NCBI RefSeq assembly: GCF_001021385.1
Contig: NZ_CP011773.1
Span: 3,348,001 to 3,412,000, forward strand
Source of the DNA: Mycobacterium sp. EPa45
GTDB lineage: Bacteria > Actinomycetota > Actinomycetes > Mycobacteriales > Mycobacteriaceae
DNA length: 64,000 nucleotides
Reading direction: 5' to 3'
Shown: in pieces, positions 7,437-14,762 of the stretch
How positions within the stretch are numbered: the stretch's first letter is position 1
Layout: each line of letters opens with the position of its first letter
Translations under genes and position numbers: made by a program
Notes under the pieces: model-generated
Seen by the model: the letters and a program-made list of their open reading frames with translations, nothing else
What the model was told of the DNA's origin: nothing
Databases searched by the model: none

Positions 7437-9785
7437 GTGACTTCGAGCCCAACCGTCAAATCTGTAAATGCCCGTCTTGCTGCAGAACTCGCCGTTGCCG
7501 AGACCCAGGTGGCCGCTGCGGTCCGCCTGCTCGACGAGGGCGCGACCGTCCCGTTCATCGCCCGCTACCGCAAGGAAGTCACCGGCAGCCTGGACGACGG
7601 TCAACTGCGCGACCTCGAAGAGCGGTTGCGCTATCTGCGCGAGCTCGATGAGCGGCGCACCGCGGTGCTGGCGTCCATCGAGGAGCAGGGCAAGCTGACC
7701 GACGAGCTGAGAACGGCACTGCTCACCGCTGACACCAAGTCCCGGGTCGAGGACATCTACCTGCCGTACAAACCCAAGCGGCGCACCAAGGCCCAGATCG
7801 CCAGGGAAGCGGGCCTCGAGCCACTCGCCGACCGGCTGCTCGCCGACCCGGCCGTCGACCCGAACGACGCGGCATCGGAATTCCTCAATGTCGATGTCAG
7901 CGACGCCGCCGCAGCGCTCGACGGTGCGCGGCACATACTCGTCGAACGGGCAGCCGAGGACGCCGAACTTGTCGGCGCGATCCGGACCAAGTTCTGGGCC
8001 GAAGGCGCGCTGCGGACGGCTCCCTTCTCCGACGAAGCGGCTAAAAGCCCTGCGGCGCAGAAGTTTCGGGATTATTTCGAGTTCAGCGAGCGACTGGAAG
8101 ACATGCCGTCGCACCGGGTGCTGGCCGTGATGCGCGGCGAGAAGGAGCAAGCGCTGGCCTTGCGGTTCGACGGCGGCAGCGACGATGCGTACGAGGTGAT
8201 GGTCGCCCAGGCCCTCGGGGTCGACCTGGGCGCGAAGGCCCCGGCCACCCCATGGCTGGCCACCACCGTCCGATTGGCTTGGCGCACGCGGCTGATGATC
8301 TCCGGCGCGGTTGATGCCCGGATGCGGCTGCGTCAGCGCGCCGAGGAGGACGCGGTCAACGTGTTCGCCAAGAACCTCAAGGATCTGCTGCTGGCGGCGC
8401 CGGCCGGCACCCGCACCACGCTCGGACTCGATCCGGGTTTCCGCACCGGCGTCAAAGTCGCCGTGGTCGATGACACCGGCAAGGTGCTCGAAACCTGTGC
8501 GATCTACCCGCATCAACCGCAGCGTCAATGGGACTCGGCGAAAGCAACATTGGCCGCACTCGTAGCCCGCCACGGTGTCGAGTTGATCGCGATCGGCAAC
8601 GGCACCGCATCGCGGGAGACCGATGCGCTGGCCACCGAGCTCATCGCCGACATCCGCGGCGCCGGTGCGACGGCTCCGGCCAAGGCGATGGTCAGCGAGG
8701 CCGGCGCATCGGTGTACTCGGCATCGGCCTACGCCGCACGAGAGCTGCCGAGCCTGGATGTGACCGTGCGTGGGGCGGTGTCTATCGCGCGGCGGCTGCA
8801 GGATCCGCTGGCCGAACTGGTCAAAATCGAGCCGAAGTCCATCGGAGTCGGCCAATACCAGCACGACGTCACTCCGGGCACACTCGCCCGAAGCCTCGAC
8901 GCGGTGGTCGAGGACGCGGTCAACGCCGTCGGAGTCGACCTGAATACGGCATCGGTCCCGCTGCTGTCGCGGGTGTCGGGAGTGTCGGAATCGCTGGCCG
9001 AGGCGATTGTCGCCCACCGGGAGAAGACCGGACCGTTCCGCAGCCGTCGTGCACTGCTCGACGTCCCGCGGCTGGGCCCCAAGGCTTTTGAACAATGCGC
9101 GGGCTTCCTGCGGATTCGCGGTGGTGACGACGCCCTCGATGCGTCGGGTGTGCACCCGGAGGCCTACCCGGTCGTCCGGCGGATCCTGGACCGCTCGGGC
9201 ATCACGTTGGCCGAACTGATCGGCAATGAACGATCGCTGCGCTCGCTGCGGCCCGCTGACTTCGCCGACGACCGATTCGGTGTGCCGACGGTGACCGACA
9301 TCCTCGCCGAGCTGGAGAAGCCGGGCCGCGATCCGCGTCCGGCGTTTTCCACCGCGACCTTCGCCGCCGGGGTAGAGAAGGTGGCCGACCTGAAGGTCGG
9401 CATGGTGCTGGAAGGTGTCGTCACCAACGTCGCGGCGTTCGGCGCGTTCGTGGATGTCGGCGTGCATCAGGACGGTCTGGTTCACGTCTCGGCGATGTCG
9501 GACCGGTTCGTGTCCGATCCACACGAGGTGGTGCGATCCGGTCAGGTGGTGCGGGTGAAGGTCCTCGACGTCGATGTCGATCGCCAGCGCATCGGCCTGA
9601 CGCTGCGCCTGAGTGATGAGCCGAAAGCCAAGCAAGCCAAGGGCTCTGGCAGCCGTAGCGCGCCCGCTGGCCGCGGCGAGGGCCGCCAGCCCAGTCGTGG
9701 CGGCAACGGCGGCAGGCGGGGCAACAACGATCGGTCTTCCGGCTCGATGGCACAAGCCCTGCGCGACGCCGGTTTCGGCCGATAG
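7437..9785 (+). CDS. tex: Tex family RNA-binding transcription accessory protein
   Basis: A 782-residue cytosolic Tex/YhgF protein. The N-terminal helical part starts with the conserved TVPFIARYRKEVTGSLD stretch. A YqgF/RNase H-like domain follows in the middle (TLGLDPGFRTGVKVAVVD, about residue 330). Two helix-hairpin-helix modules come next (GVDLNTASVPLLSRVSG; GPKAFEQCAGFLRIRGG). A C-terminal S1 RNA-binding domain (about 655-725; GMVLEGVVTNVAAFGAFVDV) is followed by a basic Gly/Arg tail. Length is normal for the family. Tex proteins bind nucleic acid and affect transcription and stress responses. The GTG at 7437 is in the expected place. It appears to be monocistronic: a 346-bp non-coding stretch follows. 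Confidence 0.95.
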   Translation: MTSSPTVKSVNARLAAELAVAETQVAAAVRLLDEGATVPFIARYRKEVTGSLDDGQLRDLEERLRYLRELDERRTAVLASIEEQGKLTDELRTALLTADTKSRVEDIYLPYKPKRRTKAQIAREAGLEPLADRLLADPAVDPNDAASEFLNVDVSDAAAALDGARHILVERAAEDAELVGAIRTKFWAEGALRTAPFSDEAAKSPAAQKFRDYFEFSERLEDMPSHRVLAVMRGEKEQALALRFDGGSDDAYEVMVAQALGVDLGAKAPATPWLATTVRLAWRTRLMISGAVDARMRLRQRAEEDAVNVFAKNLKDLLLAAPAGTRTTLGLDPGFRTGVKVAVVDDTGKVLETCAIYPHQPQRQWDSAKATLAALVARHGVELIAIGNGTASRETDALATELIADIRGAGATAPAKAMVSEAGASVYSASAYAARELPSLDVTVRGAVSIARRLQDPLAELVKIEPKSIGVGQYQHDVTPGTLARSLDAVVEDAVNAVGVDLNTASVPLLSRVSGVSESLAEAIVAHREKTGPFRSRRALLDVPRLGPKAFEQCAGFLRIRGGDDALDASGVHPEAYPVVRRILDRSGITLAELIGNERSLRSLRPADFADDRFGVPTVTDILAELEKPGRDPRPAFSTATFAAGVEKVADLKVGMVLEGVVTNVAAFGAFVDVGVHQDGLVHVSAMSDRFVSDPHEVVRSGQVVRVKVLDVDVDRQRIGLTLRLSDEPKAKQAKGSGSRSAPAGRGEGRQPSRGGNGGRRGNNDRSSGSMAQALRDAGFGR

Positions 9786-10131
9786 CACTCCCCCTCCTGT
9801 TCGGTTCAGCCTCGGCGACCCCGCACAAGACGGCTGACCAACTGCCGCAATTCTTTTCATGATCAATCGTCCACGAAATTCTGGGAGGCAGAGTTCAACG
9901 ATATCTCGGGTTATCAGCAGTCCCCCAGCCGATGCGCAATTAGTTGTCAGAATAGCCCACATTTCTGGGAATTCTCAGGCTTCATTTATGTTGTGCTTCT
10001 TGGCTTTTCACGAATGCCGGGCCGATCGAGACTTATACAGATGGAAGGTGGATATTTCAGCTTCGTGTGCAATATTTCACGGCCGCGCCATACGGGAATG
10101 GCTTTAGCGCATCCGCAGCGTTGCATCGCGC
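9786..10131. other. Non-coding, relatively AT-rich region before the polyketide synthase
   Basis: The longest gene-free stretch in the window. Its base composition is clearly lower in G+C than the flanking genes. Short open frames occur on both strands but show no recognisable protein and overlap the polyketide synthase start. It contains the imperfect palindrome CTGGGAATTCTCAG (9965-9978, one mismatched pair) and AT-rich hexamers such as TTATAC near 10034. It probably holds the regulated promoter and leader of the type III polyketide synthase gene. No terminator hairpin for tex was found. Confidence 0.5.
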
Positions 10132-11238
10132 ATGACAGATATCGCTTTCTCCCACTCGTTGAACCCACTTGGCACGCCCCGGCACGGTGATCCCCGCGTC
10201 GCAGGCACCGCCGTCGCGTTGACGACGAATCGCTACGACCAGGACGAGGTGGCCAGGGCGCTCACCGAGTTCGCCGAACCCGGTTTCGCCCGCTTCGCCC
10301 GAACCAGCGGCGTCGAATACCGCAACCTCGCGCTGCCGGTGGAGCGCTACCCGAAGCTGACCGGTTTCACCGAAGCCAATGAGGCATACCTCGAGGTTGC
10401 CGTCGAACTCGGTGAACAGGCGGTGCGCCGCGCCCTCGACGAGGCGCACCTGCGCCCCGACGAGGTCGACGCCATCCTGACCGTGTCCAGCACAGGCGTG
10501 GCGGTGCCGACCATCGACGCCCGGATCGCGTCTGCGGTGGGGTTGCGACGCGACGTCAAACGCATCCCGCTGTTCGGGCTCGGCTGTGTGGCCGGCGCAG
10601 CCGGGATGGCGCGGCTGCACGACTACCTGCGCGGCTTTCCCGGTCACGTCGCCGTGCTTCTGTCGGTGGAACTGTGTTCCCTGACATTGCAGCGTGACGA
10701 CACCTCGATTCCTGCGTTGATCGGCGTGTGCCTGTTCGGCGACGGCGCGGCGGCGGTGGTCGGCACGGGCGCCGATCGGGTCCCGGCCGGGCTTCCCCTG
10801 AAGTCGGGTCCGCAGATCCTGGCAACCCACAGCGCGCTGTTGCCCGACACCGTGGGAGTAATGGGCTGGAATGTGAGCTCCAGCGGATTCCAGCTGGTGA
10901 TGTCGCGCGACGTGCCCAAGATGGCCGATGACCACCTCGGCGCGGAAGTCGACCGGTTCCTCGCCGCCCACGGGCTGACGACCGCCGACATCACGACCTG
11001 GGTGTGTCACCCGGGCGGACCCAAGGTGCTCGAATCGATCACCAACGCGGTCGGCATGCCGGCCGAAGCGTTGCGGCACAGCTGGGAATCGATGCGCGAC
11101 AACGGAAACATGTCGTCGGCGTCGGTGCTCGACGTCTTCAACCGGACTCTCGCGGAAGCGCCGGCGGCCGGCTCGCTGGGAGTGATGCTGGCAATGGGGC
11201 CCGGTTTCAGCTTCGAATTATTGCTTCTGAGTTGGTGA
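10132..11238 (+). CDS. Type III polyketide synthase (chalcone synthase-like)
   Basis: A 368-residue homodimeric-type ketosynthase expected to extend an acyl-CoA starter with malonyl-CoA units to alkylpyrones, alkylresorcinols or similar. The catalytic triad is present: Cys152 in GLGCVAGAAG, His293 in WVCHPGGPK and Asn326 in NGNMSSAS. Length is normal for actinobacterial type III PKS such as Pks10/Pks11/Pks18. The next gene, 10 bp downstream with AAGGAG before it, is an ICMT-type methyltransferase. That is the same pairing as Bacillus BpsA-BpsB, where the second enzyme O-methylates the alkylpyrone; a methylated alkylpyrone-type lipid is therefore the likely product (inferred). No clear Shine-Dalgarno precedes the ATG. 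Confidence 0.92.
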   Translation: MTDIAFSHSLNPLGTPRHGDPRVAGTAVALTTNRYDQDEVARALTEFAEPGFARFARTSGVEYRNLALPVERYPKLTGFTEANEAYLEVAVELGEQAVRRALDEAHLRPDEVDAILTVSSTGVAVPTIDARIASAVGLRRDVKRIPLFGLGCVAGAAGMARLHDYLRGFPGHVAVLLSVELCSLTLQRDDTSIPALIGVCLFGDGAAAVVGTGADRVPAGLPLKSGPQILATHSALLPDTVGVMGWNVSSSGFQLVMSRDVPKMADDHLGAEVDRFLAAHGLTTADITTWVCHPGGPKVLESITNAVGMPAEALRHSWESMRDNGNMSSASVLDVFNRTLAEAPAAGSLGVMLAMGPGFSFELLLLSW

Positions 11239-11248
11239 AGGAGTCCCG

Positions 11249-11767
11249 ATGATCTACACCCCAATGTTCTATTACGGGTTCATCCTCGCGATCGGCGCCG
11301 AACGTCTTGTCGAGCTGGTGGTGTCGCGGCGCAACGCCCGATGGTCCTTCGCCCAGGGCGGCCAGGAGTTCGGCCGCGGGCACTATCCGGTGATGGTCGG
11401 CATGCACACCTTGCTGCTGGTGTCCTGCATCGTCGAAGTGGCGACCCTGCACCGGCAGTTCCTGCCCTGGCTCGGGTGGCCGATGGTGGCTGTCGTAGCC
11501 GCCAGCACCGCCCTGCGCTGGTGGTGCGCGTCCACGCTGGGGAAACGCTGGAATCCGCGGCTGATCGTCATCAAGGGTGCGCCCTTGGTCGAGCGTGGCC
11601 CCTATCGCTGGATACACCACCCCAACTACACCGCCGTGGCCGCTGAAGTGGCCGCGCTGCCGCTGGTCCACTCTGCCTGGGTGACTGCCATCGTGTTCAG
11701 CATCGCCAACGCCCTGGTGCTCAAGGTGCGGATCCGCGCCGAAAATGCAGCGCTGGGATATGCCTGA
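11249..11767 (+). CDS. ICMT-family membrane methyltransferase (BpsB-like)
   Basis: A 172-residue integral membrane protein with about four hydrophobic segments and the isoprenylcysteine carboxyl methyltransferase signature ERGPYRWIHHPNY at about residues 112-125, which forms the S-adenosylmethionine site. Bacteria have no prenylated protein substrate. Homologues beside type III polyketide synthases methylate the hydroxyl of alkylpyrones, and the tight coupling here (10 bp, AAGGAG ribosome-binding site) points to the same job. It ends 110 bp before the thiocyanate-hydrolase-like operon. Confidence 0.88.
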   Translation: MIYTPMFYYGFILAIGAERLVELVVSRRNARWSFAQGGQEFGRGHYPVMVGMHTLLLVSCIVEVATLHRQFLPWLGWPMVAVVAASTALRWWCASTLGKRWNPRLIVIKGAPLVERGPYRWIHHPNYTAVAAEVAALPLVHSAWVTAIVFSIANALVLKVRIRAENAALGYA

Positions 11768-11817
11768 GCCCAAGCACTTTCGTCGGTGAACATCGGACGT
11801 TTCGGCTGCCGGTGGGT

Positions 11818-11831
11818 GTAACCGGTGTTAC
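11818..11831. promoter_or_regulatory. Inverted repeat before the thiocyanate-hydrolase-like operon
   Basis: GTAAC and GTTAC are separated by CGGT (GTAACCGGTGTTAC), 47 bp before the first gene of the operon. Size and position fit a repressor or activator operator, perhaps of the TetR type. The repeat is seen directly; its role is inferred. Confidence 0.4.
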
Positions 11832-11877
11832 GTTGTGACCCGTTGAAGTCGTGCACTGCCACATCAAGGGGCCTTCA

Positions 11878-12714
11878 ATGAGCACTGCAGCCGAACGCGC
11901 CGACCAGCTCGCTCTGGTGGCGCGGCTGAAGTCCGCCTACCCGGAGTTGCCCGATGCTCCGACCCCGGATCTGCTCGACCATGCCAGGTTCGTCGCCTAC
12001 ATGAAACCGGTACACGACGTCGGCGGCGAGCCCGATGCCCCGATGAAGTACGAGAACAAGGACTACGAGTACTGGGAGCACATGACCTACGTCATCTGCG
12101 AGGTCCTCGCGTGGCGCGGCATCTGGCTCTCGGAGGAACGGCGGCGCATCGGCAATGTCGATGTGCAGCGCGCGGTGTACCTCGGGTTCCCGTACTACGG
12201 CCGCTGGCTGCTGTCCGTCGCGCGAGTGCTCATCGAAAAGCACCACATCGGCCTGACTGAACTCACCGAACGGATGGCCGAGGTCAAACAACGCTATGCC
12301 GGTGGACTAGAAGGTAAGTCGCTGAGGGCCGAGCCCAAGTTCGAAGGCGACGGCTCGCAGGTCAAGCGGAACAGCCACATCGTGCACGCCCAGGGCAAGG
12401 GCGATCCGCAGGTGTACGCCGGCCGTGCCGGAGAGCCGCGGTTCAAGGTCGGTGACCCCGTCGTCGTTCGCGAACTGCCGGTGTTGTTCTACACCCGCAC
12501 ACCCGAGTACGTGCGCGGCGCGAAGGGCGTCATCGACGCGGTGGCCTATGAGAGCCCGGCGGCAGAAGACGAGACCTGGGACATCCCCGACGCCAAGCCC
12601 GAATGGTTCTACGTCGTCAAATTCAGCATGTCTGAGTTGTGGAACGACTTCAACGGCCCGGAGGCCGACAGCCTGCGCACCGAGATTCCCGAGCACTGGC
12701 TGCAGCCCGCTTAG
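11878..12714 (+). CDS. Fused beta-alpha subunit of a thiocyanate hydrolase/nitrile hydratase-type enzyme
   Basis: A 278-residue protein of the nitrile hydratase beta superfamily. Residues about 20-150 (PVHDVGGEPDAPMKYE, ECLAWRG-like EVLAWRGIWLSEERRR, YLGFPYYGRWLLSVARVL) match what I recall of the thiocyanate hydrolase beta subunit (ScnB). Residues about 180-278 (FKVGDPVVVRELPVLFYTRT, YESPAAEDE, TEIPEHWLQ) match the SH3-like alpha subunit (ScnA). In Thiobacillus these are two separate proteins; here they form one chain in the order of a nitrile hydratase beta subunit. It would pair with the next gene, the metal-binding subunit. The ATG at 11878 follows AAGGGG; GTG at 11851 is an alternative start. 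Confidence 0.83.
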   Translation: MSTAAERADQLALVARLKSAYPELPDAPTPDLLDHARFVAYMKPVHDVGGEPDAPMKYENKDYEYWEHMTYVICEVLAWRGIWLSEERRRIGNVDVQRAVYLGFPYYGRWLLSVARVLIEKHHIGLTELTERMAEVKQRYAGGLEGKSLRAEPKFEGDGSQVKRNSHIVHAQGKGDPQVYAGRAGEPRFKVGDPVVVRELPVLFYTRTPEYVRGAKGVIDAVAYESPAAEDETWDIPDAKPEWFYVVKFSMSELWNDFNGPEADSLRTEIPEHWLQPA

Positions 12715-12728
12715 CGAGAACGGACGAC

Positions 12729-13439
12729 ATGACAGATCACGGCCACGATCATGACCATGACCGCACCGTCAAGCCGATGGTCGATGAGATCACCGACTTC
12801 GAGGTGCTGGAGATCGCGCTGCGCGAATTGTGCATCGAGAAGGGCATTTTCACCGCGGAGGAACACCGCCGCTTCACCGAGTTCGCCGAACAGATCGGTC
12901 CCACGCCGGCCGCCCGCCTGGTGGCCCGCGCCTGGCTTGACCCTGAGTTCAAGGCACTCGCCCTCGCCGAGCCGATGACCGCCAGCAAGGAGGTGGGCGT
13001 CGATTGGCTGGAGCCGACGGGCTTCGGCACCCCCAGCGATTTCACGGCATTCCAGATCCTCGAGGACACCCCGACCGTCCACCACGTCATCGTGTGTGCC
13101 CTGTGCTCGTGTTATCCCCGCCCCATTCTGGGCAACTCCCCCGAGTGGTATCGCACACCCAACTACCGGCGGCGGCTGGTCCGCTGGCCGCGCCAGGTGC
13201 TCTCCGAGTTCGGCTTGTACCTGGGCGACGACGTCGAGGTGCGGGTGCAGGACTCCAACCAGAAGCACCGGTTCATGGTGATGCCGATGCGCCCCGAGGG
13301 CACCGACGGCTGGAGCGAGGATCAGCTCACCGAGATCATCACCCGCGATTGCCTGATCGGTGTCGCGTTGCCGAAGCCCGGGGTGACCACGAACGTCATC
13401 ACCGAGACGCGCCCCGCCGTGCATCCGGTCGGCGAATGA
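12729..13439 (+). CDS. scnC: Metal-binding subunit of a thiocyanate hydrolase/nitrile hydratase-type enzyme (ScnC-like)
   Basis: A 236-residue protein of the nitrile hydratase alpha/thiocyanate hydrolase gamma family. The metal claw motif VCALCSC gives Cys123, Cys126, Ser127 and Cys128; in characterised members the last two cysteines are oxidised and cobalt or iron is bound by the three sulfurs and two backbone amides. The following segment YPRPILGNSPEWYRTPNYR and the C-terminal RDCLIGVALPKPG resemble thiocyanate hydrolase gamma more than ordinary nitrile hydratases. The predicted reaction is hydrolysis of thiocyanate to carbonyl sulfide and ammonia, or hydration of a nitrile. The N-terminus is His-rich (DHGHDHDHD). 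The gene starts 14 bp after the fused subunit and its stop overlaps the third gene. Confidence 0.87.
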   Translation: MTDHGHDHDHDRTVKPMVDEITDFEVLEIALRELCIEKGIFTAEEHRRFTEFAEQIGPTPAARLVARAWLDPEFKALALAEPMTASKEVGVDWLEPTGFGTPSDFTAFQILEDTPTVHHVIVCALCSCYPRPILGNSPEWYRTPNYRRRLVRWPRQVLSEFGLYLGDDVEVRVQDSNQKHRFMVMPMRPEGTDGWSEDQLTEIITRDCLIGVALPKPGVTTNVITETRPAVHPVGE

Positions 13440-13771
13440 CACCCGACCCGCTGCGCCAGATCGTCGAGCGCAATCAGGTCTGGCCGGTCATGGCGGCCAA
13501 ATACGGTGTGGAGAACCCGGTGCCGCCGTGGAAAACCAGCCTCGACGGACTGTGTGACGCACTCGACCATGCCGCCTGCGACTCCGATGTCCCGACATTC
13601 AAGGAACGGCGCGACGAAGAAGACGACCTCTCCGCCACCATGTACTCCGACCTTCCGTATCCGGAAAGCCAGCTGGTGTCACTTGCGCATTCACTGCTGG
13701 CCCGCGGCATAATCACTGAAAGTGAACTGCAGCAACGACTTTCCGCGGTCCGCGCCAGACTGGAAGCCTGA
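13436..13771 (+). CDS. Nitrile hydratase beta-like accessory protein (putative metal-centre activator)
   Basis: A 111-residue protein starting with an ATGA overlap on the stop of the metal-binding subunit, so translation is coupled. Its C-terminal half (PESQLVSLAHSLLARGIITESELQQRL) has the helix pattern of the N-terminal domain of nitrile hydratase beta subunits. Small proteins of this size and place act as activators that insert cobalt and promote cysteine oxidation (P14K for nitrile hydratase, P15K for thiocyanate hydrolase). It carries Cys at about residues 40 and 49 and an Asp/Glu-rich stretch (ERRDEEDD). Assignment as the maturation partner is inferred from position and this resemblance. 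Confidence 0.68.
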   Translation: MTPDPLRQIVERNQVWPVMAAKYGVENPVPPWKTSLDGLCDALDHAACDSDVPTFKERRDEEDDLSATMYSDLPYPESQLVSLAHSLLARGIITESELQQRLSAVRARLEA

Positions 13772-13789
13772 CGCAAGGGGTTGTGTCCC

Positions 13790-13833
13790 CCGATCGGCCG
13801 ACACCCGGTTCATCCGGTATCCCAGCCGATCGG
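13790..13833. promoter_or_regulatory. Two copies of the palindrome CCGATCGG before the thioesterase gene
   Basis: CCGATCGG occurs at 13790-13797 and 13826-13833, 36 bp apart, in the 141-bp gap before the thioesterase gene. The spacing is close to three and a half helical turns. A paired operator is possible, but an 8-bp palindrome in G+C-rich DNA can recur by chance. Confidence 0.25.
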
Positions 13834-13912
13834 TGGATGGTTCGCGAGGTGACGCGCCGTCATAGTTGCCTGGTGAGCCGTCAAGCAAGCGGCGGCTCCC
13901 CTTACTCAAAGG

Positions 13913-14758
13913 ATGGCAACGGTGAACAGCGGCTTGGTTTTGTCAAAGCGCACGGCGGCAACTTCGAGTGCATTAGGTATCCGCCCAGCGTATTTCGTTC
14001 AGCACGGCAACGGCATCTTCCGACCAACCCCGTCGGCAGCGGCCTCCTGGAGTGAAGGATTGCTCAGCGGTCAGGCGATTGCCGGACTTGCGGCGTCGAC
14101 GTTGGAGCGAAAGTACGGCACGGTCGGCTACCTGCCCACTCGGCTGACACTCGACCTGCTCAAGCCAGCACGTGCCGTGTCCACTCGTGTCCAGACCCGA
14201 CTGATCCGGCACGGCAACCGGATGCGCACCGCCGAATGCGACGTCGTCCAGGACGACTGGATCGTGGCCCGCGCAACCATGCTGCAGTACCGGCAATCTC
14301 ACACTCCGGGCGCTGCCGACTGCGCGAACGCACCGACTTTCGGTGATGCCGACGATCAAGCCCTCTACATCGACAGTGACGGAACCGGCTGGAGTCCGAT
14401 GGGCGAGCAGCACCACAACGCCGGCCGCAGGCGCGCGTACTACGGCGGCTTGGACGCGGTGGCCGGCCTCGCGGCCACGCCCTTCGTCCGTGCCGCGGTG
14501 GTCGCCGAGGCTGCCGCCAATCTGGTGACGAACCTGGGCGCCAGCCGAATCGGCTACATCAACGGTGATCTGACGGTGGCGCTGTCGCGACTTCCGCGCG
14601 GGGTGTTCATCGGTGTGCAAGCCGACACCAACTTTGCCGAGAACGGCGTGTCGGTGGGCAGCGCAACCCTCTTCGACGACGCGGGTGCCTTCGGCACCAG
14701 CATGGTCACCGCGGTCGCAAATCCCGCGTCCCGCATCGACGCCCGCCCGCGCGGCTAG
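13913..14758 (+). CDS. Acyl-CoA thioesterase-like double-hotdog protein
   Basis: A 281-residue protein that looks like a TesB-type double hotdog thioesterase: an N-terminal hotdog half with SAAASWSEGLLSGQAIAGLAA and LTLDLLKPARAVSTRVQ, and a C-terminal half ending with GVQADTNFAENGVSVGSATLFDD. Such enzymes hydrolyse acyl-CoA to free acid and CoA in the cytosol. Chain-length preference cannot be read. The ATG at 13913 is close behind AAAGG; GTG at 13922 is an alternative. It is separated from the upstream operon by 141 bp and ends 4 bp from the stop of the convergent secreted-protein gene. Confidence 0.7.
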   Translation: MATVNSGLVLSKRTAATSSALGIRPAYFVQHGNGIFRPTPSAAASWSEGLLSGQAIAGLAASTLERKYGTVGYLPTRLTLDLLKPARAVSTRVQTRLIRHGNRMRTAECDVVQDDWIVARATMLQYRQSHTPGAADCANAPTFGDADDQALYIDSDGTGWSPMGEQHHNAGRRRAYYGGLDAVAGLAATPFVRAAVVAEAAANLVTNLGASRIGYINGDLTVALSRLPRGVFIGVQADTNFAENGVSVGSATLFDDAGAFGTSMVTAVANPASRIDARPRG

Positions 14759-14762
14759 CCGG

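Noticed and set aside
6894..9962. A very long open frame on the minus strand opposite tex
   Set aside because: It is the upstream extension of the PPOX-fold gene frame; high G+C leaves few stops, and the residues beyond 7319 are low-information Arg/Gly/His-rich sequence mirroring tex codons.
9859..10107. 82-residue open frame in the gap before the polyketide synthase
   Set aside because: Composition is unlike neighbouring genes, there is no ribosome-binding site, and no family resemblance is seen.
11878..13439. Ordinary nitrile hydratase
   Set aside because: The beta-like chain and the VCALCSCYPRP region fit thiocyanate hydrolase subunits better, although nitrile hydration cannot be excluded.
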